The notes below the pieces were generated by a model, which was not told the DNA's origin, did not search any database, and worked only from the letters and a program-made list of their open reading frames with translations. 64,000 nt of DNA from contig JAUIHP010000025.1 in the NCBI GenBank assembly GCA_030431975.1, forward strand, positions 16,522 through 80,521. Direction: 5' to 3'. This DNA comes from a bacterium. Its GTDB lineage: Bacteria; Eisenbacteria; RBG-16-71-46; CAIMUX01. A program made the translations under genes and the position numbers. Positions 16,659 through 25,151 of the stretch are shown here, in pieces (position 1 is the first letter of the stretch; each line of letters begins with the position of its first letter).

Positions 16659-18962
16659 ATGAAAACCGAACAACGCTCCCGTCATGGCGAACACACTGCG
16701 ACCTCTGATCCGCCCGCCGGAGGCCGGTCCTACACGTGCCCTATGCACCCGGAGCTGCAGGCGGCAGAACCGGGCTCCTGTCCCAAGTGTGGCATGGCGC
16801 TCGAACGGGCGGGCCTACCCGCCGAGGCCACCCAGACCGAGTGGACCTGTCCCATGCACCCGGAGATCGTTCGGAGCGAGCCCGGGAGCTGCCCTGTCTG
16901 CGGAATGGCGCTCGAAGCTCGGACGGTTAGCGCGGAACCCGAGGACAACGCCGAACTTCGCGATATGACTCGTCGGTTCTGGTTCGCCGCGCTCCTCACC
17001 CTTCCCCTAGTCGTTGTCGCCATGGGCGACCTACTCCCCGGAGCGCCCGTTTCCCGCTTCCTGTCGCACCGTTCACGGATCCTGCTCGAACTAGCGCTCG
17101 CAACACCCGTTTGCCTCTGGTCCGCATGGCCGTTCTACGTCCGAGCCGTCCAGTCCGTCCGGAACCGCAGTCTCAACATGTTCACCTTGATCGGCCTTGG
17201 AGTGAGTGTCGCCTACGTCTACAGCCTCATCGCCGCCCTTGTCCCGGACCTCTTCCCCGCCTCCTTCCGCGGCGCGGCTGGCCAGGTTGCCGTCTACTTT
17301 GAGGCCGCCGGCGTCATCGTCACTCTCATTCTCCTCGGCCAGGTCTTCGAACTCCGCGCCAGATCCCAGACGGGAGCCGCCATCAAAGCGCTCTTGGGTC
17401 TCGCAGCAAAGACCGCACGACGAGTCGACGAAGAGGGCAATGAGCACGACGTTCCCCTCGACGCTGTCCATGTGGGCGACCTACTTCGCATCCGCCCAGG
17501 CGAGAAGGTCCCCGTTGACGGTGCCGTCGTCGAAGGCCGAAGCACCGTGGATGAGTCCATGGTCACCGGAGAGCCCATCCCCGTTGAGAAGCGACGCGGC
17601 GATCAGGTCATCGGCGCCACCATCAACACGACCGGGGCACTTCTCATGCGCGCCGAGCGGGTCGGCTCCGAAACACTTCTTTCACGAATCGTCTCCATGG
17701 TCGCAGACGCCCAACGAAGCCGCGCACCCATCCAGAAGCTCGCTGACGTCGTCGCGGGATACTTCGTTCCAGTGGTCGTCGTCATCGCCGCTCTAACTCT
17801 GACCATCTGGGGCACTGTCGGGCCCGAGCCCCGGATGGCCCACGCTCTCATCAACGCCGTCGCGGTGCTCATCATCGCTTGCCCCTGTGCCCTTGGGCTC
17901 GCCACACCGATGTCCATCATGGTAGCCACCGGAAAGGGAGCAACCCTCGGAGTTCTCTTCAAGAACGCCGAGGCCATCGAGACACTTCGAAAGGTCGGCG
18001 TTCTCGTCCTGGACAAGACCGGTACTCTCACCGAAGGCCGACCCGAGCTCGTCACGCTTGCGCCAGTCGTCCCCACCTCGGAGGATGAACTCCTCCGGCT
18101 TGCCGCTGGGCTCGAGCGCTCGAGCGAACATCCACTCGCTGAAGCAATCTTGCGCGGCGCCGTTGAGCGCAATGTAGTCCCCGCACCCATCGAGGGCTTT
18201 CAGTCCATCACGGGCAAGGGTGTCCGCGGACAGGTCGATGGACGCACCGTCGCGCTGGGAAATGGTGCGCTCATGAAGGACCTCGGTGTCGACACGACTC
18301 CGCTTGCGGGCCACGCCGAGGCTCGGCGCCAAGATGGCGAGACCGTGATGTTCCTCGCCGTTGACGGTGAGCTTTCCGGCGCACTCGGCGTTGCAGACCC
18401 CATCAAGTCCACCACTCCGGAAGCCATCGAAGCTCTCCAGTCGCTCGGCCTCCGCATTGTCATGCTCACAGGTGACAATCGAACCACGGCCCGTGCCGTT
18501 GCCGAACGACTCTCCATCCAATCGGTCTTCGCAGAAGTCCTTCCCGAACACAAGGCCGAGGCCATCCGGAGCCTCCAGCACGATGGACACGTCGTCGCTA
18601 TGGCTGGAGACGGCATCAATGATGCACCCGCGCTGGCCCAAGCCGATGTCGGAGTCGCCATGGGAACGGGCACCGACGTCGCCATTGAGAGCGCCGGTGT
18701 GACGCTCGTCAAAGGTGACCTCCGCGGGATCGTTCGCGCCCGGCGGCTCAGTCAACGGACCATGAACAACATCAAGCAGAATCTCTTCTTTGCCTTCATC
18801 TACAACGCCCTCGGCGTACCGATCGCAGCGGGAGTTCTCTATCCCTTCTTTGGGATTCTTCTAAGTCCCATCATCGCGGCCGCGGCGATGAGCTTCAGCT
18901 CCGTATCGGTGATCGCCAATTCACTTCGTTTGCGTCACGCGGACCTCGGAGACAGGAGGTAG
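16659..18962 (+). CDS. copA: Copper-translocating P-type ATPase (CopA-like)
   Basis: 767 aa. ATG 16659 is preferred over the adjacent GTG 16656 because AGGAGA lies 6 bases before it. Instead of ferredoxin-like HMA domains the N-terminus has two heavy-metal-binding modules of the CPMHP...CPxCGM type (C27/C41/C44 and C64/C78/C81). The P-type core is complete: TGEP in the actuator, [11 protein letters not shown] in the sixth membrane helix, phosphorylation site [18 protein letters not shown] and [10 protein letters not shown], with a final-helix [11 protein letters not shown] block typical of Cu(I) pumps. It moves Cu(I) from cytosol to periplasm, feeding the Cus system and oxidases. Confidence 0.93.
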   Translation: MKTEQRSRHGEHTATSDPPAGGRSYTCPMHPELQAAEPGSCPKCGMALERAGLPAEATQTEWTCPMHPEIVRSEPGSCPVCGMALEARTVSAEPEDNAELRDMTRRFWFAALLTLPLVVVAMGDLLPGAPVSRFLSHRSRILLELALATPVCLWSAWPFYVRAVQSVRNRSLNMFTLIGLGVSVAYVYSLIAALVPDLFPASFRGAAGQVAVYFEAAGVIVTLILLGQVFELRARSQTGAAIKALLGLAAKTARRVDEEGNEHDVPLDAVHVGDLLRIRPGEKVPVDGAVVEGRSTVDESMVTGEPIPVEKRRGDQVIGATINTTGALLMRAERVGSETLLSRIVSMVADAQRSRAPIQKLADVVAGYFVPVVVVIAALTLTIWGTVGPEPRMAHALINAVAVLIIACPCALGLATPMSIMVATGKGATLGVLFKNAEAIETLRKVGVLVLDKTGTLTEGRPELVTLAPVVPTSEDELLRLAAGLERSSEHPLAEAILRGAVERNVVPAPIEGFQSITGKGVRGQVDGRTVALGNGALMKDLGVDTTPLAGHAEARRQDGETVMFLAVDGELSGALGVADPIKSTTPEAIEALQSLGLRIVMLTGDNRTTARAVAERLSIQSVFAEVLPEHKAEAIRSLQHDGHVVAMAGDGINDAPALAQADVGVAMGTGTDVAIESAGVTLVKGDLRGIVRARRLSQRTMNNIKQNLFFAFIYNALGVPIAAGVLYPFFGILLSPIIAAAAMSFSSVSVIANSLRLRHADLGDRR

Positions 18963-18969
18963 GGCACAC

Positions 18970-19260
18970 ATGGCGCTCCAACCGAAGAGGCTCGCCCTCG
19001 CTGCCGCCACTACGGCGATCATCCTCTACATGCTCTGTTGGCACTTCATGGCGCTCGCGCCAGAACTCAGCCTTCAGCTCACAGAAGACATGTTTCACGG
19101 CTCCCTGGGCGCCATGACCTGGCGCATGGACGAACGAAGCCACCTCGTTGGAACCGTCCTCAGGGAGGCTCTCGCTGGACTCTCTGTTTGGATGGGCGCC
19201 GCTCTCTACAACGGATTCGAAACCTCGCCTCCTGAGACGGGAGACGAGACAACGATGTGA
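18970..19260 (+). CDS. Small membrane protein, DUF5676-like
   Basis: 96 aa with two predicted membrane segments (residues 9-30 and about 66-84) separated by a polar loop that includes WHFMALAP and MTWRMDE. The size, the two-helix layout and the C-terminal WMGAALYNGF resemble DUF5676 membrane proteins, which often sit next to copper ATPases; I hold this assignment loosely. It starts 7 bases after the ATPase gene and its stop region abuts the next open frame, so it is part of the operon. Confidence 0.6.
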   Translation: MALQPKRLALAAATTAIILYMLCWHFMALAPELSLQLTEDMFHGSLGAMTWRMDERSHLVGTVLREALAGLSVWMGAALYNGFETSPPETGDETTM

Positions 19261-19328
19261 CCGACGCGCAGCTGTTCACCAAGACCGCGCCCCATGGGGC
19301 GCGCAAGACCCGTAGGAGGAACTCCACG

Positions 19329-19874
19329 ATGTTCACGCGAAGATCGCTCGCACTTCTCGCCCTTGGCCTCTTAAGTACGGCCGTTGCCGCTGCCCCCTCG
19401 CTCGCCCAACACGGCGATCACATGGGAGGGGGAGGCGACGACCATCAGCAGGGTCAACACGAGGGCATGGGCGAGCACATGGGCGACATGCATTCAGACG
19501 AGATGATGGAACAGATGAGCACGATGATGGACCACATGTCCGAGATGGTCGGGGACATGCACGAATACCACGAACAGCTCGGGTCCATGGAACACATGGC
19601 CGGCGCCGACGGTAACCATCACGACGCCGCGATGCACGCCATGGCTCAGGGTATGGAGGAGATGCTCCCGTACATGGACGGGATGGTCAAGCACATGCGC
19701 TCATTCATGGAAGAGCCCCACGATGGGCACATGGGCGAGGCGATGGAGGCCCTAGTGAAGCACATGGACACGATGCTCCAGGCAGGCCGAGACGTCATGG
19801 CCACGATTCACGGGATGTCTGGGGACCAGTCCGGTCGGCCATCCGAAGCTGGCCACTCAACCCACAACCACTAG
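19329..19874 (+). CDS. Periplasmic His/Met-rich protein
   Basis: 181 aa from ATG 19329, chosen for TAGGAGGAA 8 bases upstream and a clean signal peptide (MFTRRSLALLALGLLSTAVA). A GTG at 19257 in frame overlaps the previous gene but gives a leaderless, arginine-rich extension. The mature protein is dominated by His, Met, Asp and Glu (GDHMGGGGDDHQQGQHEGM, MSTMMDHMSEMVGDMHEY) in helical heptad-like spacing, with little else, ending in HSTHNH. Methionine/histidine-rich exported proteins of this kind bind Cu(I)/Cu(II) in copper-resistance loci. No catalytic motif is visible. Confidence 0.75.
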   Translation: MFTRRSLALLALGLLSTAVAAAPSLAQHGDHMGGGGDDHQQGQHEGMGEHMGDMHSDEMMEQMSTMMDHMSEMVGDMHEYHEQLGSMEHMAGADGNHHDAAMHAMAQGMEEMLPYMDGMVKHMRSFMEEPHDGHMGEAMEALVKHMDTMLQAGRDVMATIHGMSGDQSGRPSEAGHSTHNH

Positions 19875-19882
19875 GGCTCGAG

Positions 19883-20668
19883 ATGCCCCGCTTTAGCTTT
19901 CCTAGGTCCCGTCGCCCTGCCCACCCCTGGAAGCAGATAGGTCTCTCCCTTCTTCTGCTTTTAGGGGCTGCGCCCCCCCCGCCAGTGGCGGCGGGGCCTG
20001 CCTCGCTCACCCAGACCGTCAGGTGGCTTCAGCCTGCGGATTCCGCCAACGCGGGAACGTACTGGATCAGCTACACGAGTCTTTCATTCCGCTCCGAACG
20101 CTGGTCACTCCGAGGGAGCCTGAGCTGGCTATCCTGGAGTGCAGACTCTCCCACGGCTCCTGCCGCGGATCGGTCCGGGCTCGGTGCCTTCTACGTCGTA
20201 GCTGGCCACAGGCTTTGGAACTCGAGGAGCCTGTCCTACGCCGTAACATCAACCGGCTGGCTCCGCCTCCGAACGAAACTCCCACTCGAGGGCAATCCCT
20301 CTCCCCTCGGGTCCGGCCAAGTCGACTGGGGGGCGAGTCTCTTCACAAGCACTCGCTGGAAGAGACTCCTCGTCCTCGCGGAAGCGGGGTATCTCGACCT
20401 CGGGAACCCCGCTGGCTTTACCTACCGGAAGCTCGCATCAACCTCCCTCTCGGTGAGTTACCGGATACGAGACTTCCCGCTCTATCCACTGGCGTCTGCG
20501 CTTGCCTCTTCGTCCTCGCGAGAGGGCGACGCCGCCTATGCGGAGATCTCCGCTGGGGTGGGGCTTGCGCCCACAAGGCGAACCGGTCTGAGCGTGCTCC
20601 TATCCAAGGGACTCACGGACGTAACCCCGGACGCTAGCGCGGCCCTGCTGATGTCTTGGCGACCTTGA
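19883..20668 (+). CDS. Predicted outer-membrane beta-barrel protein
   Basis: 261 aa, ATG 19883, 8 bases after the previous gene. A leader (IGLSLLLLLGAAPPPPVAAG) precedes a sequence of alternating polar/hydrophobic strands with many aromatic belts (YWISYTSLSF, LSYAVTSTGWLRLR, LASTSLSVSYRIRDF) and ends in a strand-like ALLMSWRP, as expected for an outer-membrane barrel. I do not recognise a named family; proteins of this layout in metal islands are usually annotated only as transporters or hypothetical. A degenerate second copy lies inverted at 635-864. Confidence 0.65.
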   Translation: MPRFSFPRSRRPAHPWKQIGLSLLLLLGAAPPPPVAAGPASLTQTVRWLQPADSANAGTYWISYTSLSFRSERWSLRGSLSWLSWSADSPTAPAADRSGLGAFYVVAGHRLWNSRSLSYAVTSTGWLRLRTKLPLEGNPSPLGSGQVDWGASLFTSTRWKRLLVLAEAGYLDLGNPAGFTYRKLASTSLSVSYRIRDFPLYPLASALASSSSREGDAAYAEISAGVGLAPTRRTGLSVLLSKGLTDVTPDASAALLMSWRP

Positions 20669-20687
20669 AACGAACTAGGAGAACGAG

Positions 20688-20915
20688 ATGTAGGACCACA
20701 ACCACCGCCCTCCCAGGAAACGGACTCTGCGGTCAGTCTTGGCGCTTGCCGGCTTCGTATTCGTTACCGCGTTCTTTCTCTTGGCCGAGCACCGCACACA
20801 TCTTCTCGGCGCCCTTCCCTGGGTCATTCTCCTCGCCTGTCCGTTCATCCATCTCTTCATGAATCACGGACGTGGCCACGATGACCACGCCGAACCAGAA
20901 TGGACGCAGCATTGA
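20688..20915 (+). pseudogene. DUF2933 family gene with stop at codon 2
   Basis: ATG at 20688 follows a good AGGAGA, but the second codon is TAG. Beyond it the frame stays open for 73 codons and encodes a complete DUF2933-type protein: a membrane helix (SVLALAGFVFVTAFFLLAEH), the signature HLLGALPWVILLACPFIHLF, and a His-rich tail. The decayed left copy has AAG at this codon, so a single A-to-T change explains the stop. Either the gene is recently dead, the base is a sequencing error, or a downstream non-ATG codon is used. Confidence 0.75.
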
Positions 20916-21284
20916 CTCATGACGGACCCGCCTATGGGCTGTGAGGGCTAGTCGCTGTAGGAGTCCGCTCGTGGCTGAGAAATGAGCAAAAGGGGTCTCT
21001 GCATGACCCCGCCGCATTTCGCCGAGAGACGGCCTGCTCCAACCGGAGTGACTTCTCGTAGCCTGCGCCAAACAACCAGAGTTCATTGGAAATGGCTTGA
21101 CTGAGAAACGCGACACCCCGACTTGTCCCGTACGAAGAAGGCCCAGCGACAGCCAACTCACCGTTGAGAATGGCGACGCCGGCGACAGGCGACGGAAGCT
21201 ACTCACAAGATGATCCGCTGGACGTCATCCTATAGGGGTGGCAGCCTGTAGAGGACACAACAACCTCGAACCAGATGTGGGCAG
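20916..21284. other. Spacer between the copper operon and the mobile module, nothing recognised
   Basis: No open frame here has a ribosome binding site or recognisable product, and I see no clear hairpin terminator. Minus-strand frames across 20733-21206 are Arg/Ser-rich and overlap the DUF2933 gene in antisense. The stretch probably contains the promoter for the gene starting at 21285. Confidence 0.4.
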
Positions 21285-21683
21285 ATGCGCGGACACGGAC
21301 AGAAACTGACACGAAAGCAGGAACTGGCAATCGCTGCGCTGCTCTCCGAGCCTTCTCAGGAGCGGGCTGCGGGGAGGGCTGGAGTCACCTCTGAAACGCT
21401 GAGACGCTGGCAACGCCTTCCGGCATTCGAGGCAGCGTTCAAACAGGCTCGAAGCAAGATATTGGATGACGCCATCACTTCAATCAGCCAGGCGACGGTC
21501 GACGCTGTGCGTACACTGAGAAGGAACCTGAGTTGCGGGAACCCATCAATAGAGACCCGAGCCGCACAATGCATTCTCTCCACCGCGTTTCGCGCCAAGG
21601 AACTCCTAGAGCTGGAAGAGCGCGTGGGCAGACTAGAAGACCAGGTTGTCGACTGCCGGACCGGTGTGGGAGGTCAAAAGTGA
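21285..21683 (+). CDS. Small HTH DNA-binding protein (phage/mobile-element type)
   Basis: 132 aa. Residues 7-45 (KLTRKQELAIAALLSE ... AAGRAGVTSETLRRWQ) form a helix-turn-helix like those at the N-terminus of phBC6A51-type and terminase-small-subunit proteins. The rest is helical, ending in LLELEERVGRLEDQV. Proteins of this size and layout are common in integrative elements of environmental bacteria; the role is unknown. Its stop overlaps the next gene's start (GTGA at 21680-21683), so the two are translationally coupled. Confidence 0.65.
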   Translation: MRGHGQKLTRKQELAIAALLSEPSQERAAGRAGVTSETLRRWQRLPAFEAAFKQARSKILDDAITSISQATVDAVRTLRRNLSCGNPSIETRAAQCILSTAFRAKELLELEERVGRLEDQVVDCRTGVGGQK

Positions 21684-21910
21684 CAGCGAGAAGATCGGGT
21701 TCACTCAAGCAACGGCTGTCACAATTGGAGAACCGCGCAAGAAACCAGCCGTGTCCACTCTGCTACGGAATCGGAGCGGGGCCCACCGGAGTGATCTACA
21801 TGCCCGCCCGGGAAGGATCGGAGCCTCTACCGGAGGAGATGGAAAGCCACTGTCGCGAGTGTGGCAGGCCAAGGGGTGTCGTGATCTACAAGCCTGAACT
21901 AGAGGCTTAG
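21680..21910 (+). CDS. Small zinc-ribbon protein
   Basis: 76 aa from GTG 21680, which overlaps the stop of the previous gene and has GGGAGGT 6 bases upstream. A basic N-terminal helix (KQRLSQLENRAR) is followed by CPLC and, about 33 residues on, CREC, which together can bind one zinc. The frame extends further upstream but only inside the previous gene. It probably acts with the HTH protein before it, as similar pairs recur in mobile modules. No named family recognised. Confidence 0.6.
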   Translation: MTARRSGSLKQRLSQLENRARNQPCPLCYGIGAGPTGVIYMPAREGSEPLPEEMESHCRECGRPRGVVIYKPELEA

Positions 21911-21980
21911 CTGTACCCAGGGACGGCTCGGGAGCCAAGCGACCTGCTCGTCGCGCAACTGGCCTTCGTGCCACTCCGAC

Positions 21981-22805
21981 TCATCCCACATCGAGGTTGG
22001 GTTCAGCGATGCGCACTTCTTCCTTTCGAACGCACAGCCGCAGGCAGCCTGATCGAGATTCGATGAGCCCTTCGATGTCCTCTTCCGTCACCCCGGCTTC
22101 TCCGACCAACTTCCTAAGCTCTCGCATGATCGAGAGCTTGTGATCCTTCATCCAACGAACAGGGCTGCCAACGGAACGATCCTCGCTACCCCGGACGGCC
22201 ACCATCAAGCGGTCTCCATCCACAAACTCCCCGGCCTTTCGTGCCAGTGCCAAGAACATTCGATAGGGCGTCTTCCTGAGTCGAATCTCATGACCTCGGT
22301 AGAGCACCTGTTGGGTCCTCGGCTCGAACCGAAGAATCGCCTCCGTCGAGTAACCCCCCTGATCTGTAGCGAGCAAGGCGGCTTGGTCGAGGATCTTCCG
22401 CACTTGGGGAACATCGAAGTCCGGGTCTTGCCTCACCGATAGGCAAGCATCTCGAAGCTTCGTGGGGTCCACCCCATCTGGGACGGCCTCACCGCGAGCG
22501 AGCAAACGGAGGATTTCCCGAGCGGCCGACCTCGCTTCTCGGAGGTCAGACTCTGCATCTGGATCGTCGGAGAACCAGGACTCGTCGCTCCACCCCGCCC
22601 CCAGATCCGGAGTCCACCTCTCTCTCGTCAGATACGCCTCGATTTGACGGAGTGCTCGGGCGAATTGACGGATGTTTGTGCCTAGGGATTCCGAACCCAT
22701 TTCGTTCCCCGCAGCCGTGGGTAGAACTCGACTTTGCAAAGGCGGCCTACCTGCCTTATCGGCACTTCGCGAGGCTCCGAGATCCCAGACTTCGACTCGC
22801 GCCAT
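21981..22805 (-). CDS. Winged-helix DNA-binding protein (OmpR-like C-terminal fold)
   Basis: 274 aa from ATG 22805; longer frames reach 23015 but run through the repeat block at 22808-22838. The N-terminal half is acidic and helical (RQFARALRQIEAYLTRERW, DPDAESDLREARSAAREI) with no receiver domain. Residues about 175-260 (AILRFEPRTQQVLYRGHEIR, KTPYRMFLALARKAGEFVD) resemble the winged-helix output domain of OmpR/PhoB regulators. It is divergent from the DUF3987 gene; three 11-base direct repeats immediately upstream look like its own operator. Likely a regulator of the mobile module. Confidence 0.6.
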   Translation of the reverse strand: MARVEVWDLGASRSADKAGRPPLQSRVLPTAAGNEMGSESLGTNIRQFARALRQIEAYLTRERWTPDLGAGWSDESWFSDDPDAESDLREARSAAREILRLLARGEAVPDGVDPTKLRDACLSVRQDPDFDVPQVRKILDQAALLATDQGGYSTEAILRFEPRTQQVLYRGHEIRLRKTPYRMFLALARKAGEFVDGDRLMVAVRGSEDRSVGSPVRWMKDHKLSIMRELRKLVGEAGVTEEDIEGLIESRSGCLRLCVRKEEVRIAEPNLDVG

Positions 22806-22807
22806 CG

Positions 22808-22838
22808 TTTTCGACCTTTTTTCGACCTTTTTTCGACC
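22808..22838. repeat. Three direct repeats of TTTTTTCGACC
   Basis: TTTTTTCGACC (first copy has only four T) repeats with an exact 11-base period at 22808-22816, 22817-22827 and 22828-22838, ending 3 bases before the start codon of the winged-helix gene. One-turn direct repeats are the usual binding pattern of OmpR-type winged helices, so autoregulation is likely; a replication iteron is the alternative. Confidence 0.6.
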
Positions 22839-23065
22839 GCGCGCTGGACGACTCCCCATACCGCCAGGCGCTAGTCTGCGGTCATCGACGAAGGGGCTGG
22901 CCGCCGTCGCTGTCGCGATCCAGGAAGCCCCATGACGCAGGATCCCAGTCACAAGCGACTGGGGAATAATGACTTGTAGTCCCAATCGCGGGTTCCGCAG
23001 GCGAATCAGACGCAAGAAGGCGAGCTACAACGCTGGTGAGTCCGACCCAAGAAGGTGAGTTCACC

Positions 23066-24502
23066 ATGAGTACAGATTCAGACAGGACAGTCGAGGGCCC
23101 AAGGTACTCGGCGCCCAGGACCACAGTCGACCAGCGGGCCACGGACCCCGCAGTGGAGCTGGATCCGTTTCCACTCGACGTACTCCCAGAGGTTCTCCAG
23201 GGCTACGTCAGAAGTCACGCCGACGCCTTAGGAGTCCCTCCGCAGTCTGTAGCCGTTCCGCTCCTCGCAGCGCTCGCAGGTGTAGTCGGCAACGCTCGCC
23301 GGGTGCAGCTGAAACGGACCTGGACGGAGCCCTCAGTTGTCTGGACTGCGATTGTCGGGCTCTCCGGCACACTCAAGAGCCCAGCGCGCGACGTGGCCAT
23401 CGCCCCGCTTCGAAGGATCGAGGCTCGTGAGCAGGCTCAGCACCGAACCGATTTGCAGCAGCACAAGAGCGCAATGTTCGCGTGGGAAGCGGCTGGGAGA
23501 CCGGTAGGACAGAAGCCTGAGCAACCCATCGCAACGCGCCTGATCGTGTCCGACACGACGACTGAAGCCTTGTCAGTAATCATGGAAAGGAACCCACGAG
23601 GCGTGCTGCTGGAACGCGACGAGTTGAGAGGTTGGCTCGGTTCGTTCGACGAATACAAGGCCGCCCGAGGATCCGATGAAGCTTTCTGGCTTCAAGCCCA
23701 TCGAGCAAGTGCCCATACCGTCGATCGAAAAGGCAACAGCGAGTCCATCTTCATTCCACATCTTGCCGTCAGCGTGACGGGCACCATCCAGCCGCAAGTT
23801 CTGGCCCGTATGCTGGGCAAGTCTCGCTTCGAGTCCGGGTTGGCTGCTCGCCTGCTGCTGGTCATGCCTCCCATGCCCAAGAAACGGTGGTCCGAGGACG
23901 AGGGCGATGAGTCTGCGGATGCAGATGTGGATGACCTGTTCTCAAGGCTCCGTGCTTTGGAACCTGAAGTGGATGGGACCGGGACCGGGACCGTGACACC
24001 CGTGGTCCTGCCACTATCCCCCCACGGAAGGAGTGCGTGGCAGCAGTTCTATGACCGTTGGAACGCAGAACCAGAAACTGACGAGTCTGACGCTGCTGCT
24101 GCGAACAAGCTCGAAGCATATGCGGCTCGATTCGCATTGGTGCTGGCGTTGGCCCGCGATCCTGAAACCCAGTCAGTGAGCAGCCGCGATGTAGAGGCGG
24201 GCGCGGCTTTGGCTTGGTGGTTTCGAAGAGAGATACGCCGTGTCTACGACGAACTCGGAGCCTCGAATGAGAAGCGAGAGCAAGCGGCCCTAACAGGCTG
24301 GATCCAGAAGCGCGGCGGAGAAGCCACCCCACGGGACTTGCAGCGTTCGGGTCCAAGGCACTGTCGTACGAGTTCGGTTCGGGCCTACCAAGCCCTCGAG
24401 CGTCTCGTATCGGAGGGGCTAGGCAGGTGGGAAAGGAAGGAAACCGGCGGTCGGCCAGTTAAGGCCTTCCGCCTCTTCGATCAACAACAGTCGGATGTCT
24501 GA
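23066..24502 (+). CDS. DUF3987 domain protein (mobile-element replication-associated ATPase)
   Basis: 478 aa from ATG 23066 (AAGGTGAG upstream; a GTG at 23036 gives 10 extra residues). Residues 40-60 (FPLDVLPEVLQGYVRSHADA) and a P-loop-like GLSGTLKSPA are typical of DUF3987, a family of primase-linked NTPases found in phage and plasmid-derived islands. Later blocks (LIVSDTTTEALSVIMERNP, GVLLERDELRGWLGSFDEY, ISVTGTIQP-like SVTGTIQPQVL) also fit. The C-terminal ~70 residues look like a winged helix. The usual role is inferred to be in element replication or helper functions; no primase catalytic centre is visible here. Confidence 0.8.
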   Translation: MSTDSDRTVEGPRYSAPRTTVDQRATDPAVELDPFPLDVLPEVLQGYVRSHADALGVPPQSVAVPLLAALAGVVGNARRVQLKRTWTEPSVVWTAIVGLSGTLKSPARDVAIAPLRRIEAREQAQHRTDLQQHKSAMFAWEAAGRPVGQKPEQPIATRLIVSDTTTEALSVIMERNPRGVLLERDELRGWLGSFDEYKAARGSDEAFWLQAHRASAHTVDRKGNSESIFIPHLAVSVTGTIQPQVLARMLGKSRFESGLAARLLLVMPPMPKKRWSEDEGDESADADVDDLFSRLRALEPEVDGTGTGTVTPVVLPLSPHGRSAWQQFYDRWNAEPETDESDAAAANKLEAYAARFALVLALARDPETQSVSSRDVEAGAALAWWFRREIRRVYDELGASNEKREQAALTGWIQKRGGEATPRDLQRSGPRHCRTSSVRAYQALERLVSEGLGRWERKETGGRPVKAFRLFDQQQSDV

Positions 24503-24601
24503 GCTACACCAGATTGCTCAACTCGCGGCGACAATGGCGACACATGTTGGGTTCTGTCGCCTGTCGCCCAGTCGCCATTATCAATGAACCGAAAGGGCAC
24601 T

Positions 24602-24919
24602 ATGGACGGAACAGACAGACACAGGGAGCCCTCGACAACGTCGGATCCCACCCCGCGGGAGCGTCGAGTCATTGCAGAACTGGGAGAGCTCGGAGAAGGG
24701 GCTTGGATCACGGAAAAGGGGTTGGCCGACCTCCTGCAATGCCACACCGCATCGGTGAAGCGAGCCGTCGAGCGAGGTGAGCTGCCGCCACCCGTTCGAG
24801 TCATGGGCAAGCCAACATGGACAGCTGGTGTCCTCAGGCGCCACATGGAAGGGCGTCTAGCCGACGCGGCGAAGGAGCACGCGCGAACTCTCTCTCGTCT
24901 CAAAGGGCTCCGACCTTGA
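24602..24919 (+). CDS. Small HTH protein, excisionase/AlpA-like
   Basis: 105 aa from ATG 24602 (AAAGGG upstream; ATG 24584 adds six residues without a ribosome site). The central part (WITEKGLADLLQCHTASVKR, AVERGELPPPVRVMGK, PTWTAGVLRRHME) has the MerR/excisionase-type winged helix: a helix-turn-helix, then a short wing ending in an aromatic. Such proteins direct excision or regulate integrase promoters. Position two genes before the integrase supports this role; it remains an inference. Confidence 0.6.
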   Translation: MDGTDRHREPSTTSDPTPRERRVIAELGELGEGAWITEKGLADLLQCHTASVKRAVERGELPPPVRVMGKPTWTAGVLRRHMEGRLADAAKEHARTLSRLKGLRP

Positions 24920-24950
24920 CTTTTGAACAGTGCGTAAGTAGGCTCCGAGT

Positions 24951-25151
24951 GTGGCGAAACGAACGAAGGCACAAACAAACGCGGACCGCTATCGGACTGG
25001 ACGCCCGCCTAAGCCTCCCTCCCACCGGAAGAGCGAGCGCGTGATGGTCTACATGACTGAGGTCGAAAAAAGGCGACTGAGTTCACTCGCAAAGGAGCGA
25101 GGCATCTCATTGGCAAGTCTCATCATGGCTCCGTGGCGAGAGGAGACTTGA
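24951..25151 (+). CDS. Small ribbon-helix-helix-like protein
   Basis: 66 aa starting GTG 24951. A basic N-terminus (AKRTKAQTNADRYRTGRPPK) precedes SERVMVYMTEVEKRRLSSL and AKERGISLASLI, which reads as the beta-strand plus two helices of a ribbon-helix-helix DNA-binding fold such as relaxosome accessory proteins or antitoxins. The stop TGA shares its last base with the integrase ATG, so translation is coupled. The ribosome binding site is weak. Confidence 0.55.
   Translation: MAKRTKAQTNADRYRTGRPPKPPSHRKSERVMVYMTEVEKRRLSSLAKERGISLASLIMAPWREET

Noticed and set aside
20733..21206. Minus-strand frame of 157 codons after the copper operon
   Set aside because: Antisense to the DUF2933 region, biased composition and no start signal.
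23036..24919. Prophage
   Set aside because: There are DUF3987, HTH and integrase genes but no capsid, terminase large subunit, portal or tail genes, so an integrative island fits better.
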